From contig DAOSIS010000003.1 in the NCBI GenBank assembly GCA_035366835.1, positions 62,001 to 126,000 of the forward strand: a stretch of DNA of 64,000 nucleotides, given 5' to 3'. A program made the position numbers and the translations under genes. Source of the DNA: UBA6109 sp035366835 (GTDB lineage Bacteria > Desulfobacterota > Syntrophia > Syntrophales > UBA6109). Within the stretch, counting starts at the first letter, position 1; every line of letters starts with the position of its first letter. Below, piece after piece: positions 54,172-63,147 of the stretch. A model generated the notes under the pieces. The model saw only the letters and a program-made list of their open reading frames with translations, searched no databases and was not told the DNA's origin.

Positions 54172-54221
54172 ACTTTTATCCTTTTCAGGGGTGGTTCGGA
54201 TTTGTCAAAGGAGGAGTTGTT

Positions 54222-55469
54222 ATGGCCCGTTTGCATGAACATGAAGGCAAGGCGATCCTGAAGATCGCCAAGGTGCCTGTTCCCAAGGGCGAGGTCGCCG
54301 CAACGCCCGCGGAAGTGAAAAAGATCGCCGAAAGGATGGGGAAGCCGGTCGTGGTGAAGGCCCAGATCTGGGCGGGCGGTCGAGGCAAGGCCGGGGGCAT
54401 CAAGGTTGCGGAAAGCCCCGCAGACGCCGAAAAGGCGGCCGGGGCGATTCTGGGCGCCGTGATCAAAGGCATCCGGGTGGAGAAGGTTCTCGTCGAAGAA
54501 AAGCTCGACATCGCGAAGGAGTACTATGCCGGCATCATCGTGGATTCCTCCAAGGACGTTCGCGCCCCGGTGGTCATCTTCAGCACCGAGGGCGGGATGG
54601 ACATCGAATCGGTCCCCGAGGAGAAGATTGCCCGCATGAACATCGACGTGCTGAGGGGGCTCCGGTACTACGATGCACTCAACCTCTGCGTGAAGGCGGG
54701 CGTGCCGAGCAGGGTCCTTCCCGACGTGGCCCGGATCGTTTCGGGCCTGCATTGGGCTTTCAAGGAATACGGCTGCCGGACCGCGGAAATCAACCCGATG
54801 GTGGTCACGAAGGAAGGCAAGGTGCTGGCAAGCGACTGCCGCATGTCGATCGACGATTCGTCGGTGTGCCGCCATCCGGAACTGGGCATCGAAGTCGCGC
54901 GCGAGGCCTCCACGCTGCCCACGGAACTGGACAAGATCGCCTGGCAGATCGAGGAATCGGATCTCCGCGGCACGGCTTATATCGCGCAGATGGTCGAGGA
55001 GATCAAGGAGCCGGGCTACATCGGCTACCACGGCATGGGCGGCGGCGGGGCCATTCTCGGCGTCGACGCCCTGAACCGCGTCGGGCTGAAAATCGCGAAC
55101 TACGCGGACACCAGCGGCAACCCGCCGGCATCGAAGGTCTATCGGGCCGCGAAGGTCATTCTGTCCCAGAAGGGGATCGAAGGGTACATGCTGGGCGGTT
55201 TCATGGTGGCCAACCAGGAGCAGTGGCACCATGCCCACGGCGTCGTGAAGGCGCTTCGGGAAGAGATCCCGAAACGGCCCGGCTTCCCGGCCGTGTTGCT
55301 GCTCTGCGGAAACAAGGAAAAGGAATCCCTCGAGATTCTCCGGGAAGGGACGAAGGATCTCCCGGGCCGGATCGAGATCTACGGCTCGGAAAAAGTCTAT
55401 GAAACGGAGTTTCTCGCGAAGAGGCTCCTGGCCCTCATCGAAGAGTACCGCAAGGACCCGAGGAGATAG
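54222..55469 (+). CDS. ATP-grasp acid:CoA ligase, beta subunit (SucC/malate-CoA ligase type)
   Basis: A 415-residue homologue of the succinyl-CoA synthetase beta chain. ATP-grasp blocks: EHEGKAILKIAKVPVP, VVKAQIWAGGRGKAGGIKVA, VLVEEKLDIAKEYYAGIIVD and the metal site AEINPMVVTKEGKVLASDCRMSIDD. The C-terminal domain differs from standard SucC: the usual NGAGLAMATMD/DVGGGA stretch reads GGGGAILGVDAL and NYADTSGNPPASKVY. That divergence, and the lyase three genes on, suggests malate (malyl-CoA) rather than succinate as substrate. Strong AAAGGAGGAG before the ATG; the longer ORF from 54114 overlaps the regulator. Confidence 0.85.
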   Translation: MARLHEHEGKAILKIAKVPVPKGEVAATPAEVKKIAERMGKPVVVKAQIWAGGRGKAGGIKVAESPADAEKAAGAILGAVIKGIRVEKVLVEEKLDIAKEYYAGIIVDSSKDVRAPVVIFSTEGGMDIESVPEEKIARMNIDVLRGLRYYDALNLCVKAGVPSRVLPDVARIVSGLHWAFKEYGCRTAEINPMVVTKEGKVLASDCRMSIDDSSVCRHPELGIEVAREASTLPTELDKIAWQIEESDLRGTAYIAQMVEEIKEPGYIGYHGMGGGGAILGVDALNRVGLKIANYADTSGNPPASKVYRAAKVILSQKGIEGYMLGGFMVANQEQWHHAHGVVKALREEIPKRPGFPAVLLLCGNKEKESLEILREGTKDLPGRIEIYGSEKVYETEFLAKRLLALIEEYRKDPRR

Positions 55470-55481
55470 GAGGGAAGGACC

Positions 55482-55766
55482 ATGGAATTTCTGGAAAGGA
55501 CCATCAAGGTCAAGATCGACCACGAAAAATGCAAGACGTGCAAGACGCACGCTTGTATTCCGGCATGCAAGCTCTACGCGAGAGGCATCATCACGCTCAA
55601 GGACGGCGTTCCCGTATTGAACGGCGACGCCGATTATGCGCTGCGCATGGGTACGGACTGCCTCGCCTGCGAGTACGAATGCTGGTTCCGGGGGAACAGC
55701 GCCATTACGATCGAAGCGCCGATCCCGGGTTTGGACCAATACCGGAAGAAACACGGTTTGGATTGA
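55482..55766 (+). CDS. Small ferredoxin-like iron-sulfur protein
   Basis: A 94-residue protein with CX2CX4CX3C (Cys17, 20, 25, 29) and a second group of three, CX2CX3C (Cys60, 63, 67). The first set could hold one [4Fe-4S] cluster; the second lacks a fourth cysteine. The spacing and the CLACEYECW block are reminiscent of FixX-type ferredoxins. It sits between the beta and alpha subunits of the CoA ligase, with gaps of 12 and 14 bases, so it is clearly co-expressed with them. Confidence 0.8.
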   Translation: MEFLERTIKVKIDHEKCKTCKTHACIPACKLYARGIITLKDGVPVLNGDADYALRMGTDCLACEYECWFRGNSAITIEAPIPGLDQYRKKHGLD

Positions 55767-55780
55767 GAGGCGGTGACGCT

Positions 55781-56680
55781 ATGGCGATCCTGTTGAAGAA
55801 GGAAACCAGGGTGCTGGTTCAGGGGATTACGGGCAGGGAAGGCTCCGCGCGCGCCGTTTTCATGCGCGGGGTGGGGACCAATGTCGTGGCGGGCGTCACG
55901 CCGGGCCGCGGCGGTGACGAGGTGAGCGGCATTCCCGTGTACAATACCGTCGAGGAGGCTGTCCGCGCGCAGGGGCACTTCGATGTCAGCGTTACGTTCG
56001 TGCCGGGCACGGCGCTGAAGGAGGCCGTGTTCGAGGCCCTGGATGCGGGAATCCGGTGGCTGGTCATGCCCGTCGAGCGCGTACCTCTCTACGACATCCT
56101 GGAGATCGTGGCCTACGGCAAGCAGAAGAACGCGATGCTGCTGGGGCCCGGCACCATCGGAATACATAGCCCCGGCATCGGAACGCTTGGCTGGCTGGGA
56201 GGGTCTGTCGAGAATGCCAGGAATCGCTTCGTGCCGGGGCATGTAGGGGTCATCTCCCGCAGCGGCGGCCAGTCGGGGACGCTGCCCTGGACCATCAAGG
56301 TGGCCGGCATGGGCGTCAGCACCGTCATTCATGTCGGGACGGAACCCGTGACGGGCATGTCGACGGACGAGATCCTCCCCTATTTCCAGGAGGACGAGCA
56401 AACGCACGCGGTGGTGATGTTCGGCGAGATCGGCGGCACGCAGGAGGAGGAGGCGGCCGACATCGTCCGGGCGGGAAAATTCACCAAGCCGCTGGTCGTA
56501 TACGTGGCGGGGGCCTGGGCGCCCCCCGGCATGAGATTTTCTCATGCCAGCAGCATTGTGGAAAGGGGGAGGGGGTCGGCGAAGGACAAGATCAACTACC
56601 TGCGCGAAGCGGGGATTCATGTCGTCGACCGTCCCGATGAGTTGGCAACGACCGTGAAGCGGTTACTGAAACTATCTTAA
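55781..56680 (+). CDS. Acid:CoA ligase, alpha subunit (SucD/malate-CoA ligase type)
   Basis: A 299-residue homologue of succinyl-CoA synthetase alpha. CoA-binding Rossmann part: VLVQGITGREGSARAVFM and GGVTPGRGG-like GVTPGRGGDEVSGIPVYNTV. Ligase part: GVISRSGGQSG, VVMFGEIGGTQEEEAADIV and AWAPPGMRFSHASSIVERGRGSAKDK, where the His of SHASS matches the phosphohistidine of SucD. The conserved GPNCPG reads LGPGTIG, another departure from true SucD. Pairs with the beta subunit 311 bases upstream. Confidence 0.86.
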   Translation: MAILLKKETRVLVQGITGREGSARAVFMRGVGTNVVAGVTPGRGGDEVSGIPVYNTVEEAVRAQGHFDVSVTFVPGTALKEAVFEALDAGIRWLVMPVERVPLYDILEIVAYGKQKNAMLLGPGTIGIHSPGIGTLGWLGGSVENARNRFVPGHVGVISRSGGQSGTLPWTIKVAGMGVSTVIHVGTEPVTGMSTDEILPYFQEDEQTHAVVMFGEIGGTQEEEAADIVRAGKFTKPLVVYVAGAWAPPGMRFSHASSIVERGRGSAKDKINYLREAGIHVVDRPDELATTVKRLLKLS

Positions 56681-56700
56681 AGTCGAAAGGAGAAAGTGTC

Positions 56701-57609
56701 ATGGCCGTAATGAGATCCGTTTTTTATGTCCCCGGTAACAAGGAAAACATGGTCAGCAAGGCGCCCACCTTTCCGGCTGACATCGTCACGCTGGATTTGG
56801 AGGATTCCGTTCCGCCCGCCGAGAAACCGAAGGCGCGCGAGATCGTGCGGGAGAACCTGAAGTTCGCCGGTACGGGCGGTTCGAAGGTTTATGTCCGCGT
56901 CAACAACTGGGAAACCCTGATGACGAACGACGACCTGGAGGCCGTCGTCCATGAAGGACTGTCGGGCGTCTGCCTGGCCAAGACCGGTCATCCGGACAAC
57001 GTCATCCGTCTCGACTGGAAGCTGGAAGAGCTGGAGAGAAGGCGCGGCCTGCCGGTGGGCAGCATCGCGATCCAGCTGCTGATCGAAACGGCGAAGGGCG
57101 TCATCAACGCGTACCCCTCGGCGACGGCCAGCAAGCGCGTGAACTCCCTGATCTTCGGCGCCGTCGACTACACCAAGGACATGCGCGTGAAACTGACCTC
57201 GCAGGGCGACGAGCAGCTGTACGCCCGTTTTTACACGGCGGTGGCCGCGCGCGCCGCGGGCTGCGTCGCGATCGACTGCCCCTTCGTGGATTTCAAGAAC
57301 ACGGAAGGTTTCGAGAAGAGCGTTCTTCAGGGCCGTGCCATGGGCTACGAGGGCAGGATGCTGCTGCACCCCACCCAGATTGAACCCGCCCACAAGCTGT
57401 ACATGCCCTCGCCGGAGGATGTCGAGTGGGCGAAGGGCGTCGTGAAGGTGTTCGAGGAGGAAGGCATCGCCAAGGGCTCCGCGGCGGTTTCGTACAACGG
57501 CAAGATGGTCGATACGCCGGTCTACGACAACGCCCGCCAGATCCTGGCGACGATGAAAGAGATTGCGGACATGGAAGCCGTCCGCAAGAAGATGACCAAG
57601 GGTGCCTGA
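56701..57609 (+). CDS. CoA-ester lyase of the HpcH/CitE family (malyl-CoA lyase-like)
   Basis: A 302-residue TIM-barrel lyase. Catalytic and metal positions are visible: VYVRVNNW (Arg), IAIQLLIETAKGV (metal Glu), LIFGAVDYTKDMRVK (metal Asp) and TLDLEDSVPPAEK. The C-terminal lid carries MLLHPTQIEPAHKLY. Members cleave or form citryl-, malyl-, citramalyl- or methylmalyl-CoA. Beside a CoA ligase and glycolate oxidase, interconversion of malyl-CoA with glyoxylate and acetyl-CoA is the best guess; CitE itself is less likely because no citF/citD is present. Confidence 0.85.
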   Translation: MAVMRSVFYVPGNKENMVSKAPTFPADIVTLDLEDSVPPAEKPKAREIVRENLKFAGTGGSKVYVRVNNWETLMTNDDLEAVVHEGLSGVCLAKTGHPDNVIRLDWKLEELERRRGLPVGSIAIQLLIETAKGVINAYPSATASKRVNSLIFGAVDYTKDMRVKLTSQGDEQLYARFYTAVAARAAGCVAIDCPFVDFKNTEGFEKSVLQGRAMGYEGRMLLHPTQIEPAHKLYMPSPEDVEWAKGVVKVFEEEGIAKGSAAVSYNGKMVDTPVYDNARQILATMKEIADMEAVRKKMTKGA

Positions 57610-57735
57610 TGTCTTTCCGGTTCGGCAGGCGGGACGGTTCGGACGGCACAAGCCGTCCCGCGTTGCCGGCCGGGGTTCCTGTGCGCGATCCGACGGTCAA
57701 CGTCCGCCTTGTGTGCCGGAAGGAGCAGTGTCCTC

Positions 57736-59130
57736 ATGATGGAACGGGAGAAAATGATCCAGGAGTTGGCGAAGATTGTGGGAAAGGAGGATGTCCTCAC
57801 CTCGGAGATGCAGATCCGCCTCTACGAGTATGATGCATCCCTGATCCGCTCCAAGCCGGACTGCATCGTGCTGCCGAGTTCGACGGACGAGGTTTCGAAG
57901 GTCGTCAAATTTGCCCATGACCATAAGATTCCCATCATTGCCAGGGGCGCCGGTACGAACCTCAGCGGCGGGAGCGTGCTCACCAAGGGCGGCATCGCCA
58001 TGCTGTTCACGAGGATGAACAAGATCCTGGAGATCGACACGGAAAACCAGCGCGTCGTGGTGGAGCCGGGAGTCGTTACCCTGGACCTCAAGGGGGTGCT
58101 TGCCAAGCACGGTTACGTCTACCAGCCGGATCCGGCCAGCGAGAAGGTCACGACGCTCGGGGGGAACGCGGGCGAAAACTCGGGCGGGCCCCACTGCCTG
58201 AAATACGGCGTCACCAGCAACCATACGCTCGGCGCCGAGGTGGTCCTGTCCGACGGCACGGTCGTGACCACGGGCGGCAAGTCGCTGGACAACCCGGGCT
58301 TCGATCTGACGGGCGTCCTGGTCGGTTCGGAAGGGACCCTCGGAATCGTCACGAAGCTGATCCTGCGGATCATGCCCAACCAGGAAGCGGTCAAGACGAT
58401 GATGGCCATCTTCAATTCGATCGAAGACGGCGGCGGTACCGTCTCCGCCATCATCGCCGACGGCATCATCCCGGCGACGCTCGAAATGATGGACAATCTG
58501 ACGATCAAGGCGGTCGAAGAGGCCTACAAGGTGGGCTTCCCGCTGGACGCCGCGGCGATCCTGATCATCGAGCTCGACGGCCTCAAGGACGGCATGGAGC
58601 GGCTGAGCGAACGCGTCGCCGAGCTCTGCAGGAAGAACAACGTGCGCGAGATCCGCATTGCCCAGAACCAGGCGGAGCGGGACAAGATCTGGGCGGGACG
58701 CAAGGGGGCGTTCGGGGCCGTCGGAAGGCTGCGTCCGAACTATCTGGTCAACGACGGGACCGTGCCGCGCACCAAGCTTCCCGCAACGCTCAAGAAGGTC
58801 TTCGAGATCAGCAAAAAGTACAATATCCCGATTGCAAACGTTTTCCATGCGGGGGACGGGAACCTGCATCCCCTGATCCTCTTCGATGAACGCGACAAGG
58901 ACGAACTGCGCCGGGTTCATGAGGCGGCGATGGAAATCATGAAGGTCTGCGTCGACATGGGCGGCACCATCAGCGGCGAGCACGGGATCGGCGTGGAGAA
59001 GCTGGACGCCATGTACTTCGTCTTCACTCCGAAGGATCTCTCGGCCATGAAAAAGGTGAAGGAGGCCTTCGACCCGGACGGCATCTACAATCCGGGAAAG
59101 CTTCTGCCTCCGCTGACCAAGGCTGCCTGA
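57736..59130 (+). CDS. glcD: Glycolate oxidase subunit GlcD (FAD-linked)
   Basis: A 464-residue FAD-binding oxidase of the GlcD/D-2-hydroxyacid dehydrogenase group. FAD blocks: PIIARGAGTNLSGGSV, EPGVVTLDLKGVL, LGGNAGENSGGPHCLKYGVT, GVLVGSEGTLGIVTKLIL; C-terminal metal/substrate site with NVFHAGDGNLHPLILFD and GTISGEHGIGVEK. It oxidises glycolate or D-lactate to the oxo acid and hands electrons to GlcF. ATG at 57736 follows AAGGAG at ten bases; a TTG nine codons earlier is unlikely. Confidence 0.93.
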   Translation: MMEREKMIQELAKIVGKEDVLTSEMQIRLYEYDASLIRSKPDCIVLPSSTDEVSKVVKFAHDHKIPIIARGAGTNLSGGSVLTKGGIAMLFTRMNKILEIDTENQRVVVEPGVVTLDLKGVLAKHGYVYQPDPASEKVTTLGGNAGENSGGPHCLKYGVTSNHTLGAEVVLSDGTVVTTGGKSLDNPGFDLTGVLVGSEGTLGIVTKLILRIMPNQEAVKTMMAIFNSIEDGGGTVSAIIADGIIPATLEMMDNLTIKAVEEAYKVGFPLDAAAILIIELDGLKDGMERLSERVAELCRKNNVREIRIAQNQAERDKIWAGRKGAFGAVGRLRPNYLVNDGTVPRTKLPATLKKVFEISKKYNIPIANVFHAGDGNLHPLILFDERDKDELRRVHEAAMEIMKVCVDMGGTISGEHGIGVEKLDAMYFVFTPKDLSAMKKVKEAFDPDGIYNPGKLLPPLTKAA

Positions 59131-59159
59131 GACGGGAAGAGAGGAAAGGAGATCGGGAT

Positions 59160-60518
59160 ATGTCCAACATGGAAGAAGGAATTTCCGCCTTGAAGGGGAT
59201 GGTCGGAGAAGCGAACGTCGCTTCCGATCCGGACCGGCTCAGGGCCTACAGCATTGACGGCCTGTCCCCGCAGGCGGCCGTCTTTCCGGGATCGATCGAG
59301 GAAGTTTCCAAGGTTGTTGCTTTCGCCAACGAGCGGAAGCTCTCCCTCGCGCCCCGCGGGAGCGGAACCAAGATGTCCTGGGGAGCGCTTCCCAGGAAGG
59401 TCGACCTTGTCCTGGGAATGGAACGCGTCAACCGCGTCACGGACAGCGATATCGACAACCTCACGCTGTCGGTGGAATGCGGGATGCCGCTCGCGGAGAT
59501 GCAGAAGAGGCTGGCCAAGGAGGGAAGGGGATATTTCATTCCGCTGGATCCGCCCTTCGGCTCGAAGGCGACCCTCGGCGGCGTCATCGCAACGAACGCA
59601 ACGGGGCCGCGCCGGTTCGTCTATGGCTCCGCCCGGGATCAGCTCCTGGGCCTGAAGGCCGTCCTCCCGAACGGGGACATCGTCGTCGCCGGCGGAAAGT
59701 GCGTAAAGAACGTGTCGGGCTACGACATGACGAAGCTCCTCATCGGCTCCGGCGGCGCCCTGGGCATCCTCTGCGAGATCACGACGAGGCTTCTTCCCCT
59801 GACGGAGGCGGAGGCGACGCTGATCCTTCCCTTCAAGGAACTGGAGGGGGCGGCGAAGTTCGTCCGGGAAATCGTTCATTCCAAGATCTTTCCTGCGGCG
59901 ATCGAGGTTTTCAACGGGACGGCCATGGCCGGCGTCCATTCGGAAGCCGCCGCGAAGGCGCCGTATTCCGTGGTCTTTGCCTGCGAGAGCGTCGTCGAAG
60001 CCGTCGAGCGTCAGATTGCCGAGCTGGGCGCCATGGGCAGAAAGGGCGGCGCCGTCGACGTGACGACCCTCAAGGCGGAGGGACACAAGGCCTTTTGGGC
60101 GGCCCTGTCGGACTTCCCGCTTGCGCTCCGGCAGCGAGATCCGAATGCCGTCGGCGTCAAGGCGAACGTCGTCCTCTCGAAGTTTGTGGAGATCATGGCT
60201 GCAGCGGAAAGGGAGGCGAAGGGGCGTGGTTTCGACATCGCGCTGGTCGCGCAGGCGGGCAACGGGATCGTCCAGGGGTACTTGCCCGTCGGGTCCGATG
60301 CCGCCGCGAAAGCGGGCGGGATCGCCGACTTCTTCGGCAGGATCGTTGCCGAGGCGGTCAAGTGTGACGGAAACTGCATCGTCGAGGCGGCTCCCCGCGC
60401 GGTGAAGGAAAAGGTCAACGTCTGGGGCCAGCCGCGCAGCGATTCCGTTGTCATGAAACGCCTGAAGGAGAAGATCGACCCGGCGGACATCATGAATACG
60501 GGCCGGATCGTCGCCTGA
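59160..60518 (+). CDS. glcE: Glycolate oxidase FAD-binding subunit GlcE-like
   Basis: A 452-residue FAD-binding protein with the same PCMH fold as GlcD: LAPRGSGTKMSWG, LSVECGMPLAEMQKRL, GGVIATNATGPRRFVYGSARD, GGKCVKNVSGYDMTKLLIGSGGALGILCE. The C-terminal substrate part differs from GlcD, ending WGQPRSDSVVMKRLKEKIDPADIMNTGR, as in GlcE. Gap of 29 bases from glcD; longer than the E. coli GlcE (about 350). Confidence 0.85.
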   Translation: MSNMEEGISALKGMVGEANVASDPDRLRAYSIDGLSPQAAVFPGSIEEVSKVVAFANERKLSLAPRGSGTKMSWGALPRKVDLVLGMERVNRVTDSDIDNLTLSVECGMPLAEMQKRLAKEGRGYFIPLDPPFGSKATLGGVIATNATGPRRFVYGSARDQLLGLKAVLPNGDIVVAGGKCVKNVSGYDMTKLLIGSGGALGILCEITTRLLPLTEAEATLILPFKELEGAAKFVREIVHSKIFPAAIEVFNGTAMAGVHSEAAAKAPYSVVFACESVVEAVERQIAELGAMGRKGGAVDVTTLKAEGHKAFWAALSDFPLALRQRDPNAVGVKANVVLSKFVEIMAAAEREAKGRGFDIALVAQAGNGIVQGYLPVGSDAAAKAGGIADFFGRIVAEAVKCDGNCIVEAAPRAVKEKVNVWGQPRSDSVVMKRLKEKIDPADIMNTGRIVA

Positions 60519-60603
60519 TTGCATCCCTCCGTTCGGGCGGCGCGCCGGGACGCAGCGGCGGCCGGCGCCGTCCGGACACGAACGGTTCACGAAGAGGTAG
60601 ATT

Positions 60604-61914
60604 ATGACGGAAAAGAAAGCGTTGTTCAGCGACAATACGAAAGAGAACTGCTACCACTGCATCAAGTGCGGGCTCTGTCTCGCCCATTGCCCCGTGTACA
60701 AGGAACTTCTGACGGAAGATGCGACGCCGCGGGGCAAGGTGCAGCTGTCGAGGTTCATGGCGGAGGGGAGCATCCAGCTTTCGGAGGAATTGAAGACCGC
60801 CTTCTTCTCGAAATGCCTTCTGTGCGGTTCGTGCGTTGCGTTCTGTCCCAGCGGCGTTCACGGCGACCACCTCTTTTCGGGCGTCCGCTGGCGGGCGGCG
60901 CAGCGCTACGGGATCGACTGGCGCAAGAAGCTGCTGTTCCAGGTCATGGCGAACAAATGGATGATGTCGACGTCGGCATGGTTCGGCAAGTGGGCGCGCA
61001 AGGCCTTCAGCGGCATCGAAAAGGGCATGCAGGCCGGCGCCCTGCCGGTGGGCCGCATCCCCAAGATGAATGAGGTCCCCTTCTCCAAGCAGGTGGCGGA
61101 GGTGGTGAAGCCCAAGGGAAAGGTGAACGCCAGGGTCCTGTATTTCCATGGGTGCGCGACGAATTACCTCTACGGCGACATCGGCAACGCCGTCGTTGAC
61201 GTCCTGTCCCGCATGGGGGTCGAAGTGATCACGCCGAAGGACCAGGGCTGCTGCGGGCTGCCGATCTTCATGTCGGGCGACCGCGAGACATCGGTGACGG
61301 TCATCCGCGAGACCCTGAAGCTTTTCGCGAGACCCGATATCGACGCGGTCGTCGTGGACTGCGGCACCTGCGGCGCGGCGCTGAAGAACGAGTATCCGCA
61401 TCTGCTCAAGGAACTGCGCGACCTCGGCGAAGGAGGCACGACGATCACGGATGCGGAAATTCAGGCGGCCGAACTGCTTGCCGGGAAGACCAAGGACGTT
61501 TCCGTCTTCATCAGCGAGCACATGGACTGGCTGCCCAAGATGAAGGGAAACGGCAGGAAGACGCGCGTCACCTATCACGATCCCTGCCATCTGGTGAAGG
61601 GGCAGAAGGTCAGCGCCCAGCCGCGCAATATCCTCAGGGCGATGCCGGATGTCGAGTACGTCGAGATGCCGGCAGCCGACGCCTGCTGCGGAGGCGGCGG
61701 CTCCTTCCAGGTCGAGTTCCCCGAGACCTCGAAGGCCATCACGAAGCGCAAGGTCGCCAATATCCACGCAACGGGCGCCCAGGTTCTCTGCACCTGCTGC
61801 CCGGGATGCAATCTCACGATCGGGGCGCACCTGGATCCGGCGAAGGGCGTCAAGGTCCTCCATCCGGTGCAGCTGCTGAGTCAGGCGCTGCAGGAAGGGG
61901 GGAAAACGCACTGA
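60604..61914 (+). CDS. glcF: Glycolate oxidase iron-sulfur subunit GlcF
   Basis: A 436-residue protein with two [4Fe-4S] ferredoxin motifs near the N-terminus (CIKCGLCLAHCPVYK and CLLCGSCVAFCPSGV) and two CCG domains (YFHGCATNY ... GCCGLPIF and YHDPCHLVKG ... ACCGGGGSF). It takes electrons from GlcD/GlcE, probably passing them to quinone or another carrier at the membrane. Normal length. Last gene of the operon core; no terminator is seen in the following gap. Confidence 0.93.
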   Translation: MTEKKALFSDNTKENCYHCIKCGLCLAHCPVYKELLTEDATPRGKVQLSRFMAEGSIQLSEELKTAFFSKCLLCGSCVAFCPSGVHGDHLFSGVRWRAAQRYGIDWRKKLLFQVMANKWMMSTSAWFGKWARKAFSGIEKGMQAGALPVGRIPKMNEVPFSKQVAEVVKPKGKVNARVLYFHGCATNYLYGDIGNAVVDVLSRMGVEVITPKDQGCCGLPIFMSGDRETSVTVIRETLKLFARPDIDAVVVDCGTCGAALKNEYPHLLKELRDLGEGGTTITDAEIQAAELLAGKTKDVSVFISEHMDWLPKMKGNGRKTRVTYHDPCHLVKGQKVSAQPRNILRAMPDVEYVEMPAADACCGGGGSFQVEFPETSKAITKRKVANIHATGAQVLCTCCPGCNLTIGAHLDPAKGVKVLHPVQLLSQALQEGGKTH

Positions 61915-62234
61915 AGCGGTGAACCCCGTGGAATGCCGATTTCCGCGCCGCGTCTTCTCATGATGGGGTCCTGCCTGTCCATCCGGCGCAAGAGGTGGGT
62001 CTGAATATCCAAGGCATGGACAGGAATGGTAAGAAATAATGACCACCAGGTAAATAATGTTAACCATGTAATTTGATTGAGTAATATTCGATAATGCTCT
62101 TGACAAACCGCAATCGGGATGTTAAGTGCATCTTGCTTTTGCAGGGGGCTTGGCAGGGGTCTTCTGGGCAAGCCGGCTTCGACGGTTCCGGGGGGGGCGG
62201 TCGAACGGCAGAATCCTAAAGGAGGAAACGGTTC
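61915..62234 (+). other. Intergenic region before the TRAP-binding-protein fragment
   Basis: 320 bases, AT-richer than the surroundings between about 62030 and 62110. A TTGACA at 62100-62105 with a weak TAAGTG 17 bases on may be a promoter for the downstream genes. Near the gene end AAAGGAGG (62218-62225) provides a ribosome binding site. No open reading frame with support. Confidence 0.45.
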
Positions 62235-62540
62235 GTGGCCCATCTTCAGAAGAAGCTACCCAAGGCAGCGGAAGGTTCCCGGAGGAAGTTTCTGAAGACG
62301 GCGGCGGTGGCGGCGGGCGTCCTCGGGTCCCCCGGCGTCATGAGGCTGCAGGCTGCGGCGCCCATCAAGATCAAGATCCAGACGGCCTGGGACGCGGGCA
62401 CGGTCGGCTACACGAAGTTTCACAAGATTCCCATTCGTTCGTTCGAGGATTTCAAGGACAAGAAGATCCGTTATCCGGGCGGGAGCATCGCGGATATCTA
62501 CCGTGCGGCGGAAAGAGACTTCCTTCCACGCTTCATGTGA
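62235..62540 (+). pseudogene. Internally deleted copy of the TRAP substrate-binding protein gene
   Basis: A 101-residue reading frame that matches the first part of the intact gene at 63360 almost base for base: twin-arginine-type leader GSRRKFLKTAAVAAG, then APIKIKIQTAWDAGTVGYTKF. It then jumps straight to KIPIRSFEDFK and KKIRYPGG, skipping 327 bases (109 codons) present in the intact copy, and diverges after YRAA into a short tail and stop. Loss of most of the ligand-binding lobe makes it non-functional as a solute receptor, though the frame is still open and it keeps a good ribosome site. Confidence 0.8.
62267..62512 (+). repeat. Direct repeat, copy A (deleted form)
   Basis: Near-identical to copy B at 63389-63972, with 12 bases missing in the leader region and 327 bases missing after 62422. 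Few substitutions, so duplication is recent. Confidence 0.85.
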
Positions 62541-62649
62541 GGCGGGCCGTGGTAGCGGAGCGCCGCAGCGTCCCGTGTTTCCGACTTTTGCCGCACGCGG
62601 GGACGCGGATTGATGGACCAGAGGGTGCTGATGAAGGGGAGCGGGCGGT

Positions 62650-63147
62650 ATGGATGCACTCATGCCGTTTGGATTCGAGGTGGATTCCGTGGGTTGCGGG
62701 GAGGACGGGGGTGGGCTTGAGTACGGGGTTTCGAAGGCTTCCATAGGGCTCTTTTACATCTTTCTGTTTCTCTGGACGGTCCTGTGTTTGCCGCTCGTCG
62801 CTCTCCACGCGGAGAGAACCGGGTGGTCCAATTACTGGCTGCAGGCGGTGATGATCGTCTTCGTCTTCGGCTACACATGGTACTGGTCGCTGGCGATTTC
62901 CTATCGCATCCGACTGGAGGAGGACGGGACGATCGTGCTGAGAAGCTTTCGCCGGGAGATCCGCGTCACACCGGCCCGCGTGGAGGCGATCGAGGGGCCG
63001 CCATTCCGGATGCCCTTCGGTTTCATGAAATTCAAGATCGGCGGGGAGAAGATCTATCTCTTCTGTCGCATGACCGACAAGAGGCTGCAGGGAATCCTGG
63101 CGGATTTGCTGAAGGAAAATCACGGCATCAAAGTGAAGTTTCTCTGA
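62650..63147 (+). CDS. Small membrane protein with PH-like domain
   Basis: A 165-residue protein with two hydrophobic helices (about residues 31-55, IGLFYIFLFLWTVLCLPLVALHA, and 63-83, YWLQAVMIVFVFGYTWYW) followed by a beta-rich cytosolic part (YRIRLEEDGTIVLRSFRREIRVTPARVEAIEG ... FKIGGEKIYLFCRMTD) of the kind found in bacterial PH-domain proteins. GGAG lies eight bases before the ATG. It stands between the damaged and intact copies of the TRAP receptor gene. Function unknown. Confidence 0.6.
   Translation: MDALMPFGFEVDSVGCGEDGGGLEYGVSKASIGLFYIFLFLWTVLCLPLVALHAERTGWSNYWLQAVMIVFVFGYTWYWSLAISYRIRLEEDGTIVLRSFRREIRVTPARVEAIEGPPFRMPFGFMKFKIGGEKIYLFCRMTDKRLQGILADLLKENHGIKVKFL

Noticed and set aside
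56701..57609. Citrate lyase beta subunit (CitE)
   Set aside because: No citD, citF, citC or citG nearby; the glycolate and CoA ligase context favours a malyl-CoA-type lyase.
57736..60518. Tandem duplication of glcD as a repeat
   Set aside because: The two FAD proteins share a fold but little sequence, and the second has GlcE-type ends; this is the normal glcD-glcE pairing.
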